A stretch of DNA of 64,000 nt from Nematostella vectensis (Eukaryota > Cnidaria > Anthozoa > Actiniaria > Edwardsiidae), in NCBI RefSeq assembly GCF_932526225.1, contig NC_064036.1, positions 17,134,953 through 17,198,952 of the forward strand, read 5' to 3'. The position numbers and the translations under genes are program-made. Below, piece after piece: positions 1-10,847 of the stretch. The notes beneath the pieces were generated by a model. That model was not told the origin of the DNA. It saw only the letters and a program-made list of their open reading frames with translations, and searched no databases. How positions within the stretch are numbered: position 1 is the first letter of the stretch; every line of letters begins with the position of its first letter.

Positions 1-148
1 CGGTGTGTCAATCTGCGCATTGCCGTATGCGCCGCAGTTTTATATGCGAGGACAATCTCGTTCGCATAGCCCACGTACCTTACTAGGTACTAGGCTCTGG
101 GATAATCAATTTTTTCACCAACAGAATCTGTTGGTTCCGGTTTTACTG

Positions 149-239
149 CAATCTCGTTCCCAGAGCCCACGTACTTTTGTGCCAGCGGCCTTGAACCTTG
201 CCGCTGGCATAAAGGTAGTGGGCTCTGGGAACGAGATTG
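149..239. repeat. Palindromic MITE-like repeat
   Basis: The left arm (about 150-172, CTCGTTCCCAGAGCCCAC core) is nearly the exact reverse complement of the right arm (about 216-238). A second inner pair is GCCAGCGGC against GCCGCTGGC. The whole unit can fold into one long hairpin. Related, degraded pieces lie at about 51-115 and 389-415. This is typical of a small non-autonomous DNA transposon, with no coding capacity. Confidence 0.7.
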
Positions 240-3200
240 AAACAAATCTTACTAGTAATGACAGAATGTGTGTCAAGCGTCGTGAAGGTTTTCCGTTGTT
301 CTATTCACTTCCGTTTGAGTTGCGCATGCTCACTGAAGCAAGCTCGAGAGCCAATAAGAATCGCCCTAGGAATTAATCATTCCACAGCCTTGTACCTCGC
401 CGCTGGCACGAGGCCTGCTGTAAACAATGTGCTCGGTTCCATAACTCAGACAGCCCTTTTTCGTAAATCCAAGCCAGTGCTGTTAATATAAAACCACTCC
501 CAGCAAAAAAACGTACCCCTTTGGGTTGTTCTAGCATTGATTAATGTCTTCATGTGTCTTTGGTTCAGCGAATTGTTCGGGAAAAGGTTCGGAACTCGCC
601 GCCGTTCGTGTGATAAGTTCGTAACCGAGCGTAGACTAGTTCCAAGTTCTCTCACGACCAAGGGCAACCTGGGTGATGGAAACGAAGCTCTACCTTTTTC
701 TTAGGTATGGAGCTCCGCTTTAACAAGTAGGCGAGGCCAGTAAATCCACCAAGAACTTTACCGCTCTACCGCTGCCTACCCACACACCTCCCTCCCCTCT
801 TATAGGCCTTTTACTCACCACGCTTTTAGAGGGTATTTATCTGTTTACAGACCAAGTGCATTACGTCGGTCTCTCGGTTTTTTATTCATTGAGACCGTGC
901 TAAAAATAGGAGCCTGCTACAAAATATTCTTCCATCCTATAAATTGATATCTTTCTAAAACGCTCCCTTTGGAAAATTCTTGTCGCATCTTGTGTTTTCA
1001 AAAAAGTATTTTTTTTAAACATATTGTTCAAAACATGTTGCTTTTTTCCCCTTTGGCAGTTTAATTGTCGCTAATGAAATGTGAAAACAGGAAAGAGACA
1101 AATGAATTTTTTCTTGATAACCATTACAACCCAAATCAATTTCCGACATAATTTTGGAACTGACGCAGAAGGCTTCATTATTTTTTTAGATTAAGATGCT
1201 TTTAGCGAGTCTCACTCCGTCTCGATATCAGTTAAAACCCATATGTCATACGATACAAGAGCTACCAAAAGGCTCGTATTTTATTACGCGCGGCTTACAA
1301 AGAGACAGCTTAACCATCAGTGTGCGTTTGTATGTATTCGCCCATGGCGATTATCAGGAAGATGTATTTCTGGTATAAAATCTAGCTTTATTGATAAACA
1401 CACACGGTCTTGCTAGTCATTACACTATCATTAATGAGCGGAGTTTCAATTTGTCTCTAAATTATTTTAATTTTCTTGAGCCATTAATTCTGCATCGCTT
1501 ATGTGTAACAGACGTGAAAATGGTTAATAGCGGGACAGGTGTAGCCTTCAACTTGAATTTATCAATAAGTTCAAAACATTTCAAGATCACTTTACCTCAT
1601 AGGACATATATCTTGTTAGAAAACAGCTAATTAGCTGAAATCTTACTACTCTCAAAGTCTTACGATAAATATTTGATCAAGAAAGCGGAAGACGCCGACT
1701 CTTAAAAGAAGGCGTCACACTTTTGCGGTTCAAGTATGTTTTCTAATCTATTTCATTCTTGAATTCGACTTCATTTTCCTTTCTGACTCGGTGTAAAATC
1801 TAAAAAGACTATGACTCTCGCTGTGATGAATTTTTTCCTTCTATTTGGCCCTCCCCCGCCGTTACCCCCCTGTTGGCTCCCTTTCTTTCTAGGTACAGCT
1901 TAGAATAACAAGCACGCCAGAAATAACAACGGAACCTTGACCTAGTACATGCTAAACCTCTCTAGTCATTGAAAACTGATATTATGGCTTTTAAGATGAA
2001 CATATTATGTTTCTATAGACTGCAGCTTGGCAATAATACAAAAAACACGGTTATACAATAGGCCGCTTGCTGACTTATGGCCAAGTGGAATACTTCACGC
2101 AAAAGAGGGGATTTTTTATTTCATGCCTTTTAATCTTTCAATGCTAAATCTTAGTTCAATTCTTCATTTCTATTATGATGATTTTGTACTGTAATACTTG
2201 CAAAGCTTATAACTGTTTTTCAAAGCTTCTGCTTTTCAACACTTAGAACATCAGTAAGGGATTTCAAAGCACCTCTTACTGTAATGTCCACTATAATATC
2301 TATTCCAATAATATCCAACACAAGTACCTGTAATTCGTAAACTAGATAAATCGTGTCCCATTGCAAAATAATGACTCGAACTTTTACATTAATTTATTAT
2401 TTATTAAGCGAGACGCCACTCGCGCTGCACATGTTTCCAAGCGATTCTGTATGTTGAATCTTTTGCCACCACAAATGTGCCACATAAAAAAGTCTTGTGT
2501 AATTTGCCAAAATTGGGGCGAGAGGTTTTAAAATCCTTGAGTAGGACTGAGTGGATAAGAGGAAATTAATCCTTCAAGTTTACTCGGAACAGAAAATTAA
2601 CACAGCATTTATGCTATTTAAAAGAGACACCGACGTTGGGTGGTAATGTTTGATTGATAATTAAGCCTAAGGGCCCTAAGGCTACGGAAGATTGAGGAAA
2701 AAATCATCGAAAAACTAAACAAAGCTACCTAAAAACGAATTTGGATTCAGAATTACATATTAAAAAAGGCGAGTGTGTTGAATTGAACGAAGATGAAAGT
2801 TTGAAGATAAACTCGAGCTTTGTAAAACAGAGAAAACACACTGTGGATTAATGCCAGGAAAACAGATGAAAGCTGATGAAAATCCCTAATCAGACTAACA
2901 GTTGATAGAAAAACAAGTTGCCGCAAAACCGCATCCCAAATACCTTACCCACGGGGATAAAAAAAAACCGACCATTTGACTTGAGGGTAAAAGAATATCA
3001 GATAGGCAAAATCTCGCGACCTTCACAGAGTGTTATCATTCATCACAGTGAGTATTTACAGAACTATCAGCCCATTCGAGTTCTATTTTCCGTCGTAAGG
3101 TTGTTTAAAAGGCGCTACGGAAAACAAAAATCTTCGCGTCGCACCGCGCAATTCCGCTTATACGTCGTAAGTAAAGAAAAACCCTTAATGACGACTTGGG

Positions 3201-3480
3201 CAGACAAGGGAAGCAGCTATTTCCGGATTTGCGTCTAGTGTTTCACCGCAATATTCAAGAGTGTCGAAATTATCTAGAAAGACGCGTTGTTTTTACGGCT
3301 GCAGGAATAACAAACACGTGATTTTGTTGTTTTAAATGGTTTATGAACACCTTGATTCTAATAAGCAGCTGGAAGTTGATGGAAAAACAATAACCCTCGA
3401 TTATTTAAAATCCACCTCAAGATTGTGATACCACAAGGACAACTTTCTTGAATAGCGTCAAGATCGTGTTACATTTAGCT
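240..3480. other. Intergenic, no recognised gene
   Basis: AT-rich DNA with many stop codons in all frames. The short open frames here (up to about 106 codons, e.g. 2918-3238) have no recognisable domain, no plausible splice structure and low-complexity composition. I see no RNA gene. The last 150 bases or so before 3629 are probably the 5' untranslated/promoter region of the GPCR that follows. Confidence 0.5.
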
Positions 3481-3628
3481 TGTAATTTTGGTTACTGGAG
3501 AAACCACTTAAGAAAGGAACGTTTAACAAATGTTTGATAGATATTCGAGTAGTCGGAGCAATTGATTTTTTCCCGAGGGCTTCTTAAGAAACAGAAACTC
3601 CGAAAGAGAGGAATCGCATTGAAGCAGC

Positions 3629-4708
3629 ATGAGTAACATAACGACCAACAACAGTGATACGAACTATGCCCAGTGCGACAACACAGCAAGCATAGCAGTG
3701 CCTTTCAAAGTCTCTATTCTTTCATTAGTCCTCGTGGTTGGCCCGCTCACCAATATCCTGATTATAATCCTAGTTCTTCGGTACCAGCGGCTGAAAAAGA
3801 ACATTAACTACTTGATCGCCAACATGGCCGTCTCTGATCTAATGGCTCTTCTTCTTGGGGTTCCCCAGTGGCTGGAGATGGAGCTGTCCGGCTCCATATC
3901 GTGGAAGATAACTGGCTTATTAGGCTCCATAACCTGTAAAGTGTTCTACTTCGTGTTTTACACCGTGCCGGTTGTATCGCTGCTTACCCTCTTAATCATT
4001 TCGTTGGAGAGGTATCGGGCGGTGACTAGGTCTAGCTGCGCCGCTCCACCATCGCGCCGTCAGATAGCCATCACGATTCTGATCTCCTGGCTCATTCCTT
4101 TGCTGATGTTTAGCTCGTCGCTCCACTTTTTCGACGTGGTTTCCTATAACGGTGTGCAGATTTGTCGCATGACACATGTTTCTCTACTCACTTCACTGCA
4201 GTATGCTATTATCCAAACGGTCCTCACTGTCCTTCTTTTCGTCGCTATGCTAGCCATCAACGTCATGATCCTGAAGAAGCTTCGCATGTCTCGATTCGCT
4301 GCGAACCTTCCTGAAATTCAGAGAAAGAAAAGAGAAAGGCGTATTATCCGTGCCGTCTGTATGGTCCTGTTTTCTCTGCTGCTCTACTCCATCTGCCTTC
4401 TTCCTGCGAATATCTTGGAGCTGGTGATAGCTGCGTATTGGTACTACAACAAAGTTCCCATCTCAGCCGCTTTTTGTATCAACTGGAACGCCCTCCTTTT
4501 TGCTATCTATTTTCTCTTCTATGTTAATTTTACAGCTAGCCCGTTTATTTATATTTTTTTCTTAGAGGATTTCAATTCTAGTGCGAAAAAGTTGCTGTGT
4601 TGTGGGACCAAATCGTGGAAGGCTGAACAAGAGACTTTGACGGATCAACCGCAAATACCTACCACCCACGAAGAACTGAAAACGCTGGTAAAGCACTGTA
4701 ACAACTGA
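3629..4708 (+). CDS. Class A (rhodopsin-like) GPCR, orphan, intronless
   Basis: The 359-aa protein has seven hydrophobic segments in one uninterrupted frame. The extracellular N-terminus carries N-glycosylation sequons (NIT, NNS, NTA region). Class A landmarks are N42 (N1.50), D70 in AVSDL (D2.50), C103 at the top of TM3, E127-R128-Y129 (ERY variant of DRY), a basic third loop (RKKRERR) before TM6, and S304-P305-x-x-Y308. The last is an NPxxY in which Asn is Ser. A CC pair near 335 could be palmitoylated. It probably sits in the plasma membrane and signals through G proteins. The ligand cannot be assigned; general resemblance is to peptide/amine receptors. The final residues (about KTLVKHCNN) and the TGA are encoded by the first unit of the adjacent 26-bp minisatellite, so the C-terminal end appears to have been shaped by, or to have seeded, that repeat. 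The Met at 3629 is the first in frame. Confidence 0.85.
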   Translation: MSNITTNNSDTNYAQCDNTASIAVPFKVSILSLVLVVGPLTNILIIILVLRYQRLKKNINYLIANMAVSDLMALLLGVPQWLEMELSGSISWKITGLLGSITCKVFYFVFYTVPVVSLLTLLIISLERYRAVTRSSCAAPPSRRQIAITILISWLIPLLMFSSSLHFFDVVSYNGVQICRMTHVSLLTSLQYAIIQTVLTVLLFVAMLAINVMILKKLRMSRFAANLPEIQRKKRERRIIRAVCMVLFSLLLYSICLLPANILELVIAAYWYYNKVPISAAFCINWNALLFAIYFLFYVNFTASPFIYIFFLEDFNSSAKKLLCCGTKSWKAEQETLTDQPQIPTTHEELKTLVKHCNN

Positions 4709-4815
4709 ACGCTGGTAAAACTGAACACCTGAACGCTGGTGAAACACTAAAACAACTGAACGTTGTGGAAACATTGAACAACTGAACGCTGTGGAAACAC
4801 TGAACAACTCAACGG
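4676..4815. repeat. 26-bp minisatellite, first block, overlapping GPCR stop codon
   Basis: About five imperfect units of the form GAACGCTGGTGAAACACTGA + ACAACT begin inside the GPCR reading frame. The codons for the last residues and the TGA are one unit. The block continues into the 3' UTR to about 4815, where the array breaks off. Confidence 0.8.
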
Positions 4816-5420
4816 TGGTAAATATTTTGTTTATTCAATTTCCACCAGTTATACTGGTGCCATATCAAAATTTGGGTGTCCTTCATACCCACTCAGCCGA
4901 CCTCTTGGGAGCCTGGGTCTAAGGGCTTTTCGAGATCAGTGAGAAAAAAGATTTGACCAAGCGATCAAGGTTTTCTAACAAATTTTGGCCGCAAGTCTCA
5001 AATTGACATGAATCAGCATATTTTCACCATGTTTTCAGGAGATCAGGGAACGGGAAAACTGTAGCTCCTCTAAATATGGGCATCAATGCCCATATAAGGC
5101 AACACATACGAAGGACACTATATGTGGGGAATATGTTTGATATGAAGGTACAACAGAGCTAGGATCCAAACCAAGTGCCCCCTTGAGTGCATTGTTAGTA
5201 AGCATTGTAAGCACTGTCACTGGGGGTGGTCACTGCCAGAGGGTTTTTGAGTCCCTAGTGGTTCTTTTACGTCCCTTCGGTTCAGGTTAGTGTAGTGCAG
5301 CTTGAAGAGACGGGACCTCCGGTTTAGTGTCCTTATCTGAGAAGACTGGAAACACGGGAGAACAACTTTAATTCACTTTTGAAAAAAACTCGAATAAAGG
5401 CCAACAACAGTGTAAAAATC
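4816..5420. other. Intergenic spacer between minisatellite blocks
   Basis: Non-repetitive DNA separating the two blocks of the 26-bp array. I see no gene. It may include GPCR 3' UTR. Confidence 0.4.
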
Positions 5421-5500
5421 CCCAGTTTGGGCCAGGATTCGAACCTGGGCCACAGCGGTGAGAGACCGACGCGCTCACACAATGCGCCACCCGTGCTTCC
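5421..5500 (-). repeat. tRNA-derived SINE head (tRNA-Glu-like)
   Basis: On the minus strand the segment shows a pol III A-box-like GGTGGCGCA stretch and a clear B box (GGTTCGAATCC, as ggattcgaacc on +). The anticodon-arm region (CTCTCACCGC) resembles tRNA-Glu(CTC). The T arm pairs well (CCAGG/CCTGG). The acceptor stem pairs at only three positions and the D loop is altered, so it is not a functional tRNA. It sits just before the second minisatellite block. Confidence 0.6.
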
Positions 5501-5507
5501 AAACAAC

Positions 5508-6259
5508 TGAACGCTAGTAAAATAATATTGAACAATTGAACGCTGGTAAAATAATACTGAACAATTGAACGCTGGTAAAATAATACTGAACAACTGAACG
5601 CTGGTAAAATAATACTGAACAATTGAACGCTGGTGAAAAACTGAGCAACTGAACGCTGGGAAACAATGTAATAACTGGACTCTGCTGGTGAAAAACTGAA
5701 CGACTAACGCTGGTAAAACACCGAACAACTGAACTCTGGTGAAAAACAACGACTAACGCTAGTAAAACACCGAACTAGCTTATGAAAAACTGAACGCTGG
5801 TAAGACACTGTAACAACTGAACGCTGGTAAAACACTGAACAACTGAACGCTGGTGAAACACTGAACAACTGAACGCTGGTAAAACACTGAACAACTGAAC
5901 GCTGGTGAAACACTAAACAACTGAACGCTGGTAAAACACTGAACAACTGAACGCTGGTGAAACACTGAACAACTGAACGCTGGTGAAACACTGAACAACT
6001 GAACGCTGGTGAAACACTGAACAACTGAACGCTGGTGAAACACTGAACAACTGAACGCTGGTGAAACACTGAACAACTGAACGCTGGTGAAACACTGAAC
6101 AACTGAACGCTGGTGAAACACAGAACTACTGAACGCTGGTGAAACACTGAACAACTGAACGCTGGTGAAACACTGAACAACTGAACGCTGGTGAAACACT
6201 GAACAACTGAACGCTGGTGAAACACTGAACAACTGAACGCTTGTGAAACACTGAACAAC
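5508..6259. repeat. 26-bp minisatellite, main block
   Basis: About 28 units of 26 bp (core GAACGCTGGTGAAACACTGA). The proximal units (5508-5800) are degenerate and variable in length, whereas 5820-6259 is almost homogeneous. It is the same family as the block that overlaps the GPCR stop codon at 4676-4815. Because 26 is not a multiple of 3 and the unit lacks stops on the minus strand, the array creates long but spurious open frames there. Confidence 0.9.
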
Positions 6260-6568
6260 TGGGATATCCTGCATAGGCCGATTCTGTCGCGGTGAATATT
6301 CCGGAACTTCTTTTAAGGAGTACAGACAGACACCAAAAAGCCGGGTGATACGGCTTCAAGAACATAACAATGAAGTTTGCTGCACCGAACCGAAAGATTT
6401 AGTATTAAAACATGAAAGAGAATGATTCGTCACTCTGCTATCAAGCGAAGAACAACTATACATATCGATCAAGCTAGACTTAAAGGGTATTTGCTACGCC
6501 CTTCGGGCCAACTTTTTTTCTTTGAGTTTTATGGGCGAATCTCAAATGGAAACGATCGATTGTTATCA

Positions 6569-6963
6569 GGGAAGTGCGCACATTATCAAATCGGAGGTGG
6601 AAAGGCGAATTAATCCAACGTTTGTCCATACGGGGTCAAACACTGGTAAAATAAAAAAGTTTTGGGTTAGACTGTTAGAAGATTCTAATGAAGCATCAAA
6701 TCAAAATAAGTTATATAACTTAGCAATTTCTGTAGATAGTTTAAACAGTTTCACTGGAAGTGGAAGGGAAGTGGGAAGTGCGCACATTATCAAATCGGAG
6801 GTGGAAATGCGAACTAATCCAACGTTTGTCCATACGGGGTCAAACACTGGTAGAAATAAAAAAGTTTTGGGTTAGACTGTTAAAAGATTCTAATGAAGCA
6901 TCAAATCGAAATAAGTTATATAACTTAGCAATTTCTGTAGATATTTTAAACAGTTTCACTTAG
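6569..6963. repeat. Tandem duplication, about 204-bp unit, two copies
   Basis: A segment starting GGAAGTGCGCACATTATCAA occurs at about 6569 and again at about 6773, with near-identical following sequence through the AGCAATTTCTGTAGATA motif and AACAGTTTCACT. The open frames running through it show no recognisable protein family. Confidence 0.8.
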
Positions 6964-7208
6964 ACTGTCTAAGATTTATAAGATTTATGAAGCAACAAGC
7001 CAAAAATTGTTGTAATACGCGTAGTGTAGTTCAAGATATAGGTCGAATTTCACAAATGTACAAATTAATAGTGTAGGTATAAACGAGGCGTTGTTTCTAG
7101 ACATATTCCATTGCCATGTAGACGCCACATATTGCCAACGCTTTGTAAATAAGGCCTAGATTAAATGGCTTGGCAGAGCATAGTCTAGCCGCTTTAGTTA
7201 AGTTAATC

Positions 7209-7956
7209 AGGGGCCGGTTCCTGAAAGGCCGATTAACTAACCCTCGATCAGCGCCTAATCCCGGGTTAAAATTCGCTAATCGTAGGTTAGCTAACCGACG
7301 GATAACTCACCGTTATTGAAAGCCAAGTAATCCCCCGAATTACTAACCCTGGATTAAACGAGTGAAAAACTAGTTTGAGGAGCAAAATTCACACAGGGTA
7401 CCCAGTATATCAACAGAAAGCAACTTAAATTTACCTTTGGTGATTTTATTTTCGCAGAAAAGCCCCAAAACACCTCTACATCACCTGTAATTACCTCCAT
7501 TTCATGGCCAAAAAATTGTCATTTGCAGGATTCGAGTTGGTGCGTGACACTAGCCAGACAGATTCATTTCAAGTATAAATTTCATGTAACTTTCTGTCTG
7601 TCCCAGCACAATTTTCAAGTCAGCATCGCAACAAAGGTCACATAATAAAGCGAAATGTTAGGATATTTGATCCCTACATTGTTTTGTGTAACGTCTTTTT
7701 TGTCGACAACTTTATTTTATGAAGCTTTAGTTCTACTACAAAGTTTGGGAGGCCTGTGTTACGCCAACTAAACAGTGGGTTAGCGAGTTAACCCACCTCG
7801 CGAGCAGGGTTAGATTTTACCTCCAAACTGACCCAGAGTTAGCGCTAACCAGCGTTTCGGGAACGGAACTAATCTGGGGGTAAAAATCTAATCGTGAGTT
7901 AGGGCAAATTTAACCCTGGGTAAGCGCTAATCGGCTTTTCAGGAACCGGCTCCTGA
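7209..7956. mobile_element. Non-autonomous DNA transposon with terminal inverted repeats
   Basis: The left end (CAGGGGCCGGTTCCTGAAAG, then GCCGATTA) and the right end, read on the other strand (CAGGAGCCGGTTCCTGAAAA, then GCCGATTA), are matching terminal inverted repeats about 750 bp apart. Subterminal short motifs (GGGTTA/TAACCC, GCTAAC) recur inside. There is no transposase frame. Superfamily not assigned; the target-site duplication is unclear. Confidence 0.7.
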
Positions 7957-8251
7957 TAACGCGACGTTTGATAGCACGCCGTTAATTGCGCAAGAAATTG
8001 GATTATTGAGGGAGTCAAAACCCTACGGTTACTGTGGTCGAGCCTCGGCACTAGGACGAGGACGGTGCAACTGTGGCGCGCCTTTAGTGAGTGATATAAA
8101 GGAATAACCAAACACAACATGGTCTTTGTTATATCATATACCCAAAGATAGGGAGGTGAACAAATTCCCTTAAAAACATCTAGAAAAAAATTGGAACAAC
8201 TGAAATATATGCCCCCCCCCCCCTTCCCCAAAGTATTTAATGGTCCGTCCC

Positions 8252-8392
<141 letters not shown>

Positions 8393-8890
8393 ATTGCCTT
8401 AGATAAATCAACATGTCTAAGTTTACAAAATGTAGGAGAAACCGATTATAAGTAAATGCGCTACATCAATTATATGTCACTATATTTAAAGACAAGCCTA
8501 TTGACAAAAGTATTTTTGAATCGCTCTGAGTGAACCCTAGGATAAATCACATTTCTTTTTCTGAGGTTGTATTTTTGGTCTTTTTTCTTAGGCAGGATTT
8601 TGCTCAGAGGATATTCAGGTTGATCTAAGCGAGTACGATAAATCTTCTTATCTGCCTCCTCTAGAAGTTTACGGATGTTTACAATGTTTGAAATGTATTT
8701 CCTTTTAAAGCATCTCTCTAGGAAGTTCTGTATGTTTGTGAGATCCGAGTCTGAGGCACCAAAAACGGACAAGCCATAAGTGAAATTAGGAAGGACAATA
8801 GACTTAAAGAGGTGATCGAGTTCTTCTTGACAAATTCCTTCCTTTCTTAAAGATCTTAAAATCATATACAACAATACAACATCGTCTTTG
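8393..8890 (-). mobile_element. 5'-truncated non-LTR retrotransposon (LINE), reverse transcriptase C-terminus
   Basis: The minus-strand frame 8874-8470 (134 aa) matches the C-terminal part of LINE ORF2 proteins. It starts in a thumb-like region (LFKSIVLPNFTYGLSVFGAS, then DSDLTNIQNFLERC) and ends in the Arg/Lys-rich tail (KYNLRKRN, ERFKNTFVNRLVFKY). The FADD-type catalytic core and endonuclease are missing, so the copy is truncated at its 5' end near 8890. It is followed by a short 3' UTR and an (ATT)n tail. The family is CR1/Jockey-like by general resemblance, not resolved further. Confidence 0.8.
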
Positions 8891-8985
8891 TCATTTCTTC
8901 TACTTTTTAGCTCTTGTTCTTGGCGTCAACAGCCATATTTTCACGTGCTGATTTTTAATGAGTTTTAGTATAGCATGGTTTGCAT

Positions 8986-9126
8986 AAGGTTGATTTAGAA
9001 AGCACGATTTAGTTATACTCGACTTCTACAACTCGAGTCGTAGAGCCTTTAAATCAGCGCGACTACGTACGAAAGTCGTAGAGTGTAATTCAGGGATACG
9101 ACAAAATCGTGCTGTCTAAATCGGCC
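8986..9126. mobile_element. MITE copy 1 (TIR GATTTAGACAGCACGATTTA-like)
   Basis: The ends are inverted repeats (AAGGTTGATTTAGAAAGCAC against GTGCTGTCTAAATCGGCCTT read on +). Internal CGACTTC.../...GTCGTAG motifs are shared with longer copies at 20311-20485 and 26301-26479. This copy is shorter, with an internal deletion. Confidence 0.7.
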
Positions 9127-10840
9127 TTAGAAGATCGCAGTAGATCGAACAAGATCTGCGCAGGGTTTCCATATAATCGTACCGATCGTCTGCGACCATA
9201 TGGAAATCAACCTATACAGAAACTCCATGACTGTATGATATCCCACACAACAAGTACCTGGACAAACGGGACTCAAGTCTGCGCGAAATTCGACACGCGC
9301 CCGGTTTCCTCTCGGGATCGGCAGAGCTAGCTTTAAGGGTGTTGGGCATTTATCTTAGTGCCGTTGCTAAGGAAACTTTGGAACGCTATAAATCCGCCAA
9401 ATATTTGTGAAATAAAATGAATTTAGGCATGGCATAATTGTTTATCAATGTCTAAATTTTGATGACGTCATCAGGCGATGACGCCATCACATTGGCGTTA
9501 CAACAGAAAAATTCTATAATCTTAACTGTTGAAGTATCTGCAATGATAAATGTAGCTCTATAACATTACAAAGTTGCGTATGCTTTTTCGATTCTTCCAA
9601 ATAATAAATTTTTTGCACAATTTTTATTTTTATTTTTCCACTCTCATCTAAATGATTTTTTTTAAATATCGGAAAATCGATACGTAATTTCGTAAACGGC
9701 AACTAGGTGAATATTCTTTGCCTAAAAAATTGCGATCAGTCCACTCTTCTCAAAGATTATAGAGTTAGAAACGCAAACCGGAAGTAGAATTATCTACGCA
9801 TGCGCAATTGTGTATTGCGATAACCCCTGGTTGGTTACAAATGCGAATATTGTGAAAAAAATTTGTAATCAAAATATCGACTATTCTCTCGCTTTTTAAC
9901 AGTGAACTATGCATTGAAACAACTATTTTCTTGCTCAAATCCGCACTTGAGGTCGCCAAGTAGGTGCCCTAGTTGAAAAATCATGCTCGCCTATTTTTTG
10001 TTTTACAGTATTTGCTGTTTCATTACGTTTTTTTCGCCAGTTTCCGTGTTTGTTTTTGAAGCTAGGCATGTCGCGCGCACGTAAATTTTTTTCCCGCCAT
10101 TCGATTTTCCCGCCTAAAAATGTTTAGTTCCCGGGGATAATCGCGCTCGCGCCCAACAACCGAAGCGCTAAGTGACGAGAAATGTCCCTGGTGGGTACAG
10201 AGGGTGACTCAACCACAATGTTGAAACTGAAAACCATTGGGGTTCAGAAGTAAACAGAATTTAATTGTAGAGTTTTTTTGACGTTCTTATAAAAAAGCGT
10301 GTATCTAATGAAAAAAGAGATTATAAAATTGTTTGCTCACATTGAGTTGGTAATGCCGTGTGAAATCATTACAATGTAAATTATATTCAAATTACTCAAA
10401 GTGAGCTGTTTTATCAAATCCACATGCTGCATGTACTTTAATTTCTGTTTTTTTTCTCTGTTCTAAACCGAAGCACTTTTTAAAATAAAATTCTAGCATA
10501 ACACTGACACTGTACTTGGTTTATTGAATTAAGCAACCTGTCAATATTTCACCACCGTGTACTCGTCAAGTTAATGTTTAACTAGGACCGCTTGAATCCA
10601 TTTTGACAATAAGTCTTCGCCTTATCCATCGTGTGTTTATATTACGGACGCTAATACCTCTTGGAGTGGCCATAGAACAGTGTATGCACCCCTGGTCGTT
10701 CTTTTCTTCCTAAAGCAAAGGTTAACTAACGTTAGATGACCCTAAGTACAACGGATAAGCGACGTAAAACATAAATACGCAATCTAGTCTCTTAACTGTT
10801 AGCTTTGTGTTTGCAAATCGGTGCTGACGTTAGGCAGAAA
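9127..10840. other. Intergenic region upstream of ABCG gene
   Basis: No coding segment recognised; the open frames at 9109-9330, 9514-9702 and 9765-9959 look random. The final 100 bases or so before 10848 are the likely promoter/5' UTR of the transporter gene, with an AT-rich ACATAAATA stretch near 10770. Confidence 0.4.
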
Positions 10841-10847
10841 GAACGCG

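Noticed and set aside
5-376. 123-codon plus-strand open frame at the window start
   Set aside because: It runs through the palindromic repeat (149-239) and shows no domain or coding signature.
5421-5500. Functional tRNA-Glu gene on the minus strand
   Set aside because: B box and T arm are good, but the acceptor stem pairs at only three positions and the D loop is altered; better explained as a SINE head.
5333-6365. Long minus-strand open frames (up to 184 aa) with FSVSPAFSCSVFHQRSV-type periodicity
   Set aside because: They are the reverse reading of the 26-bp minisatellite; all three frames stay open because the unit lacks stops. No start context or homology.
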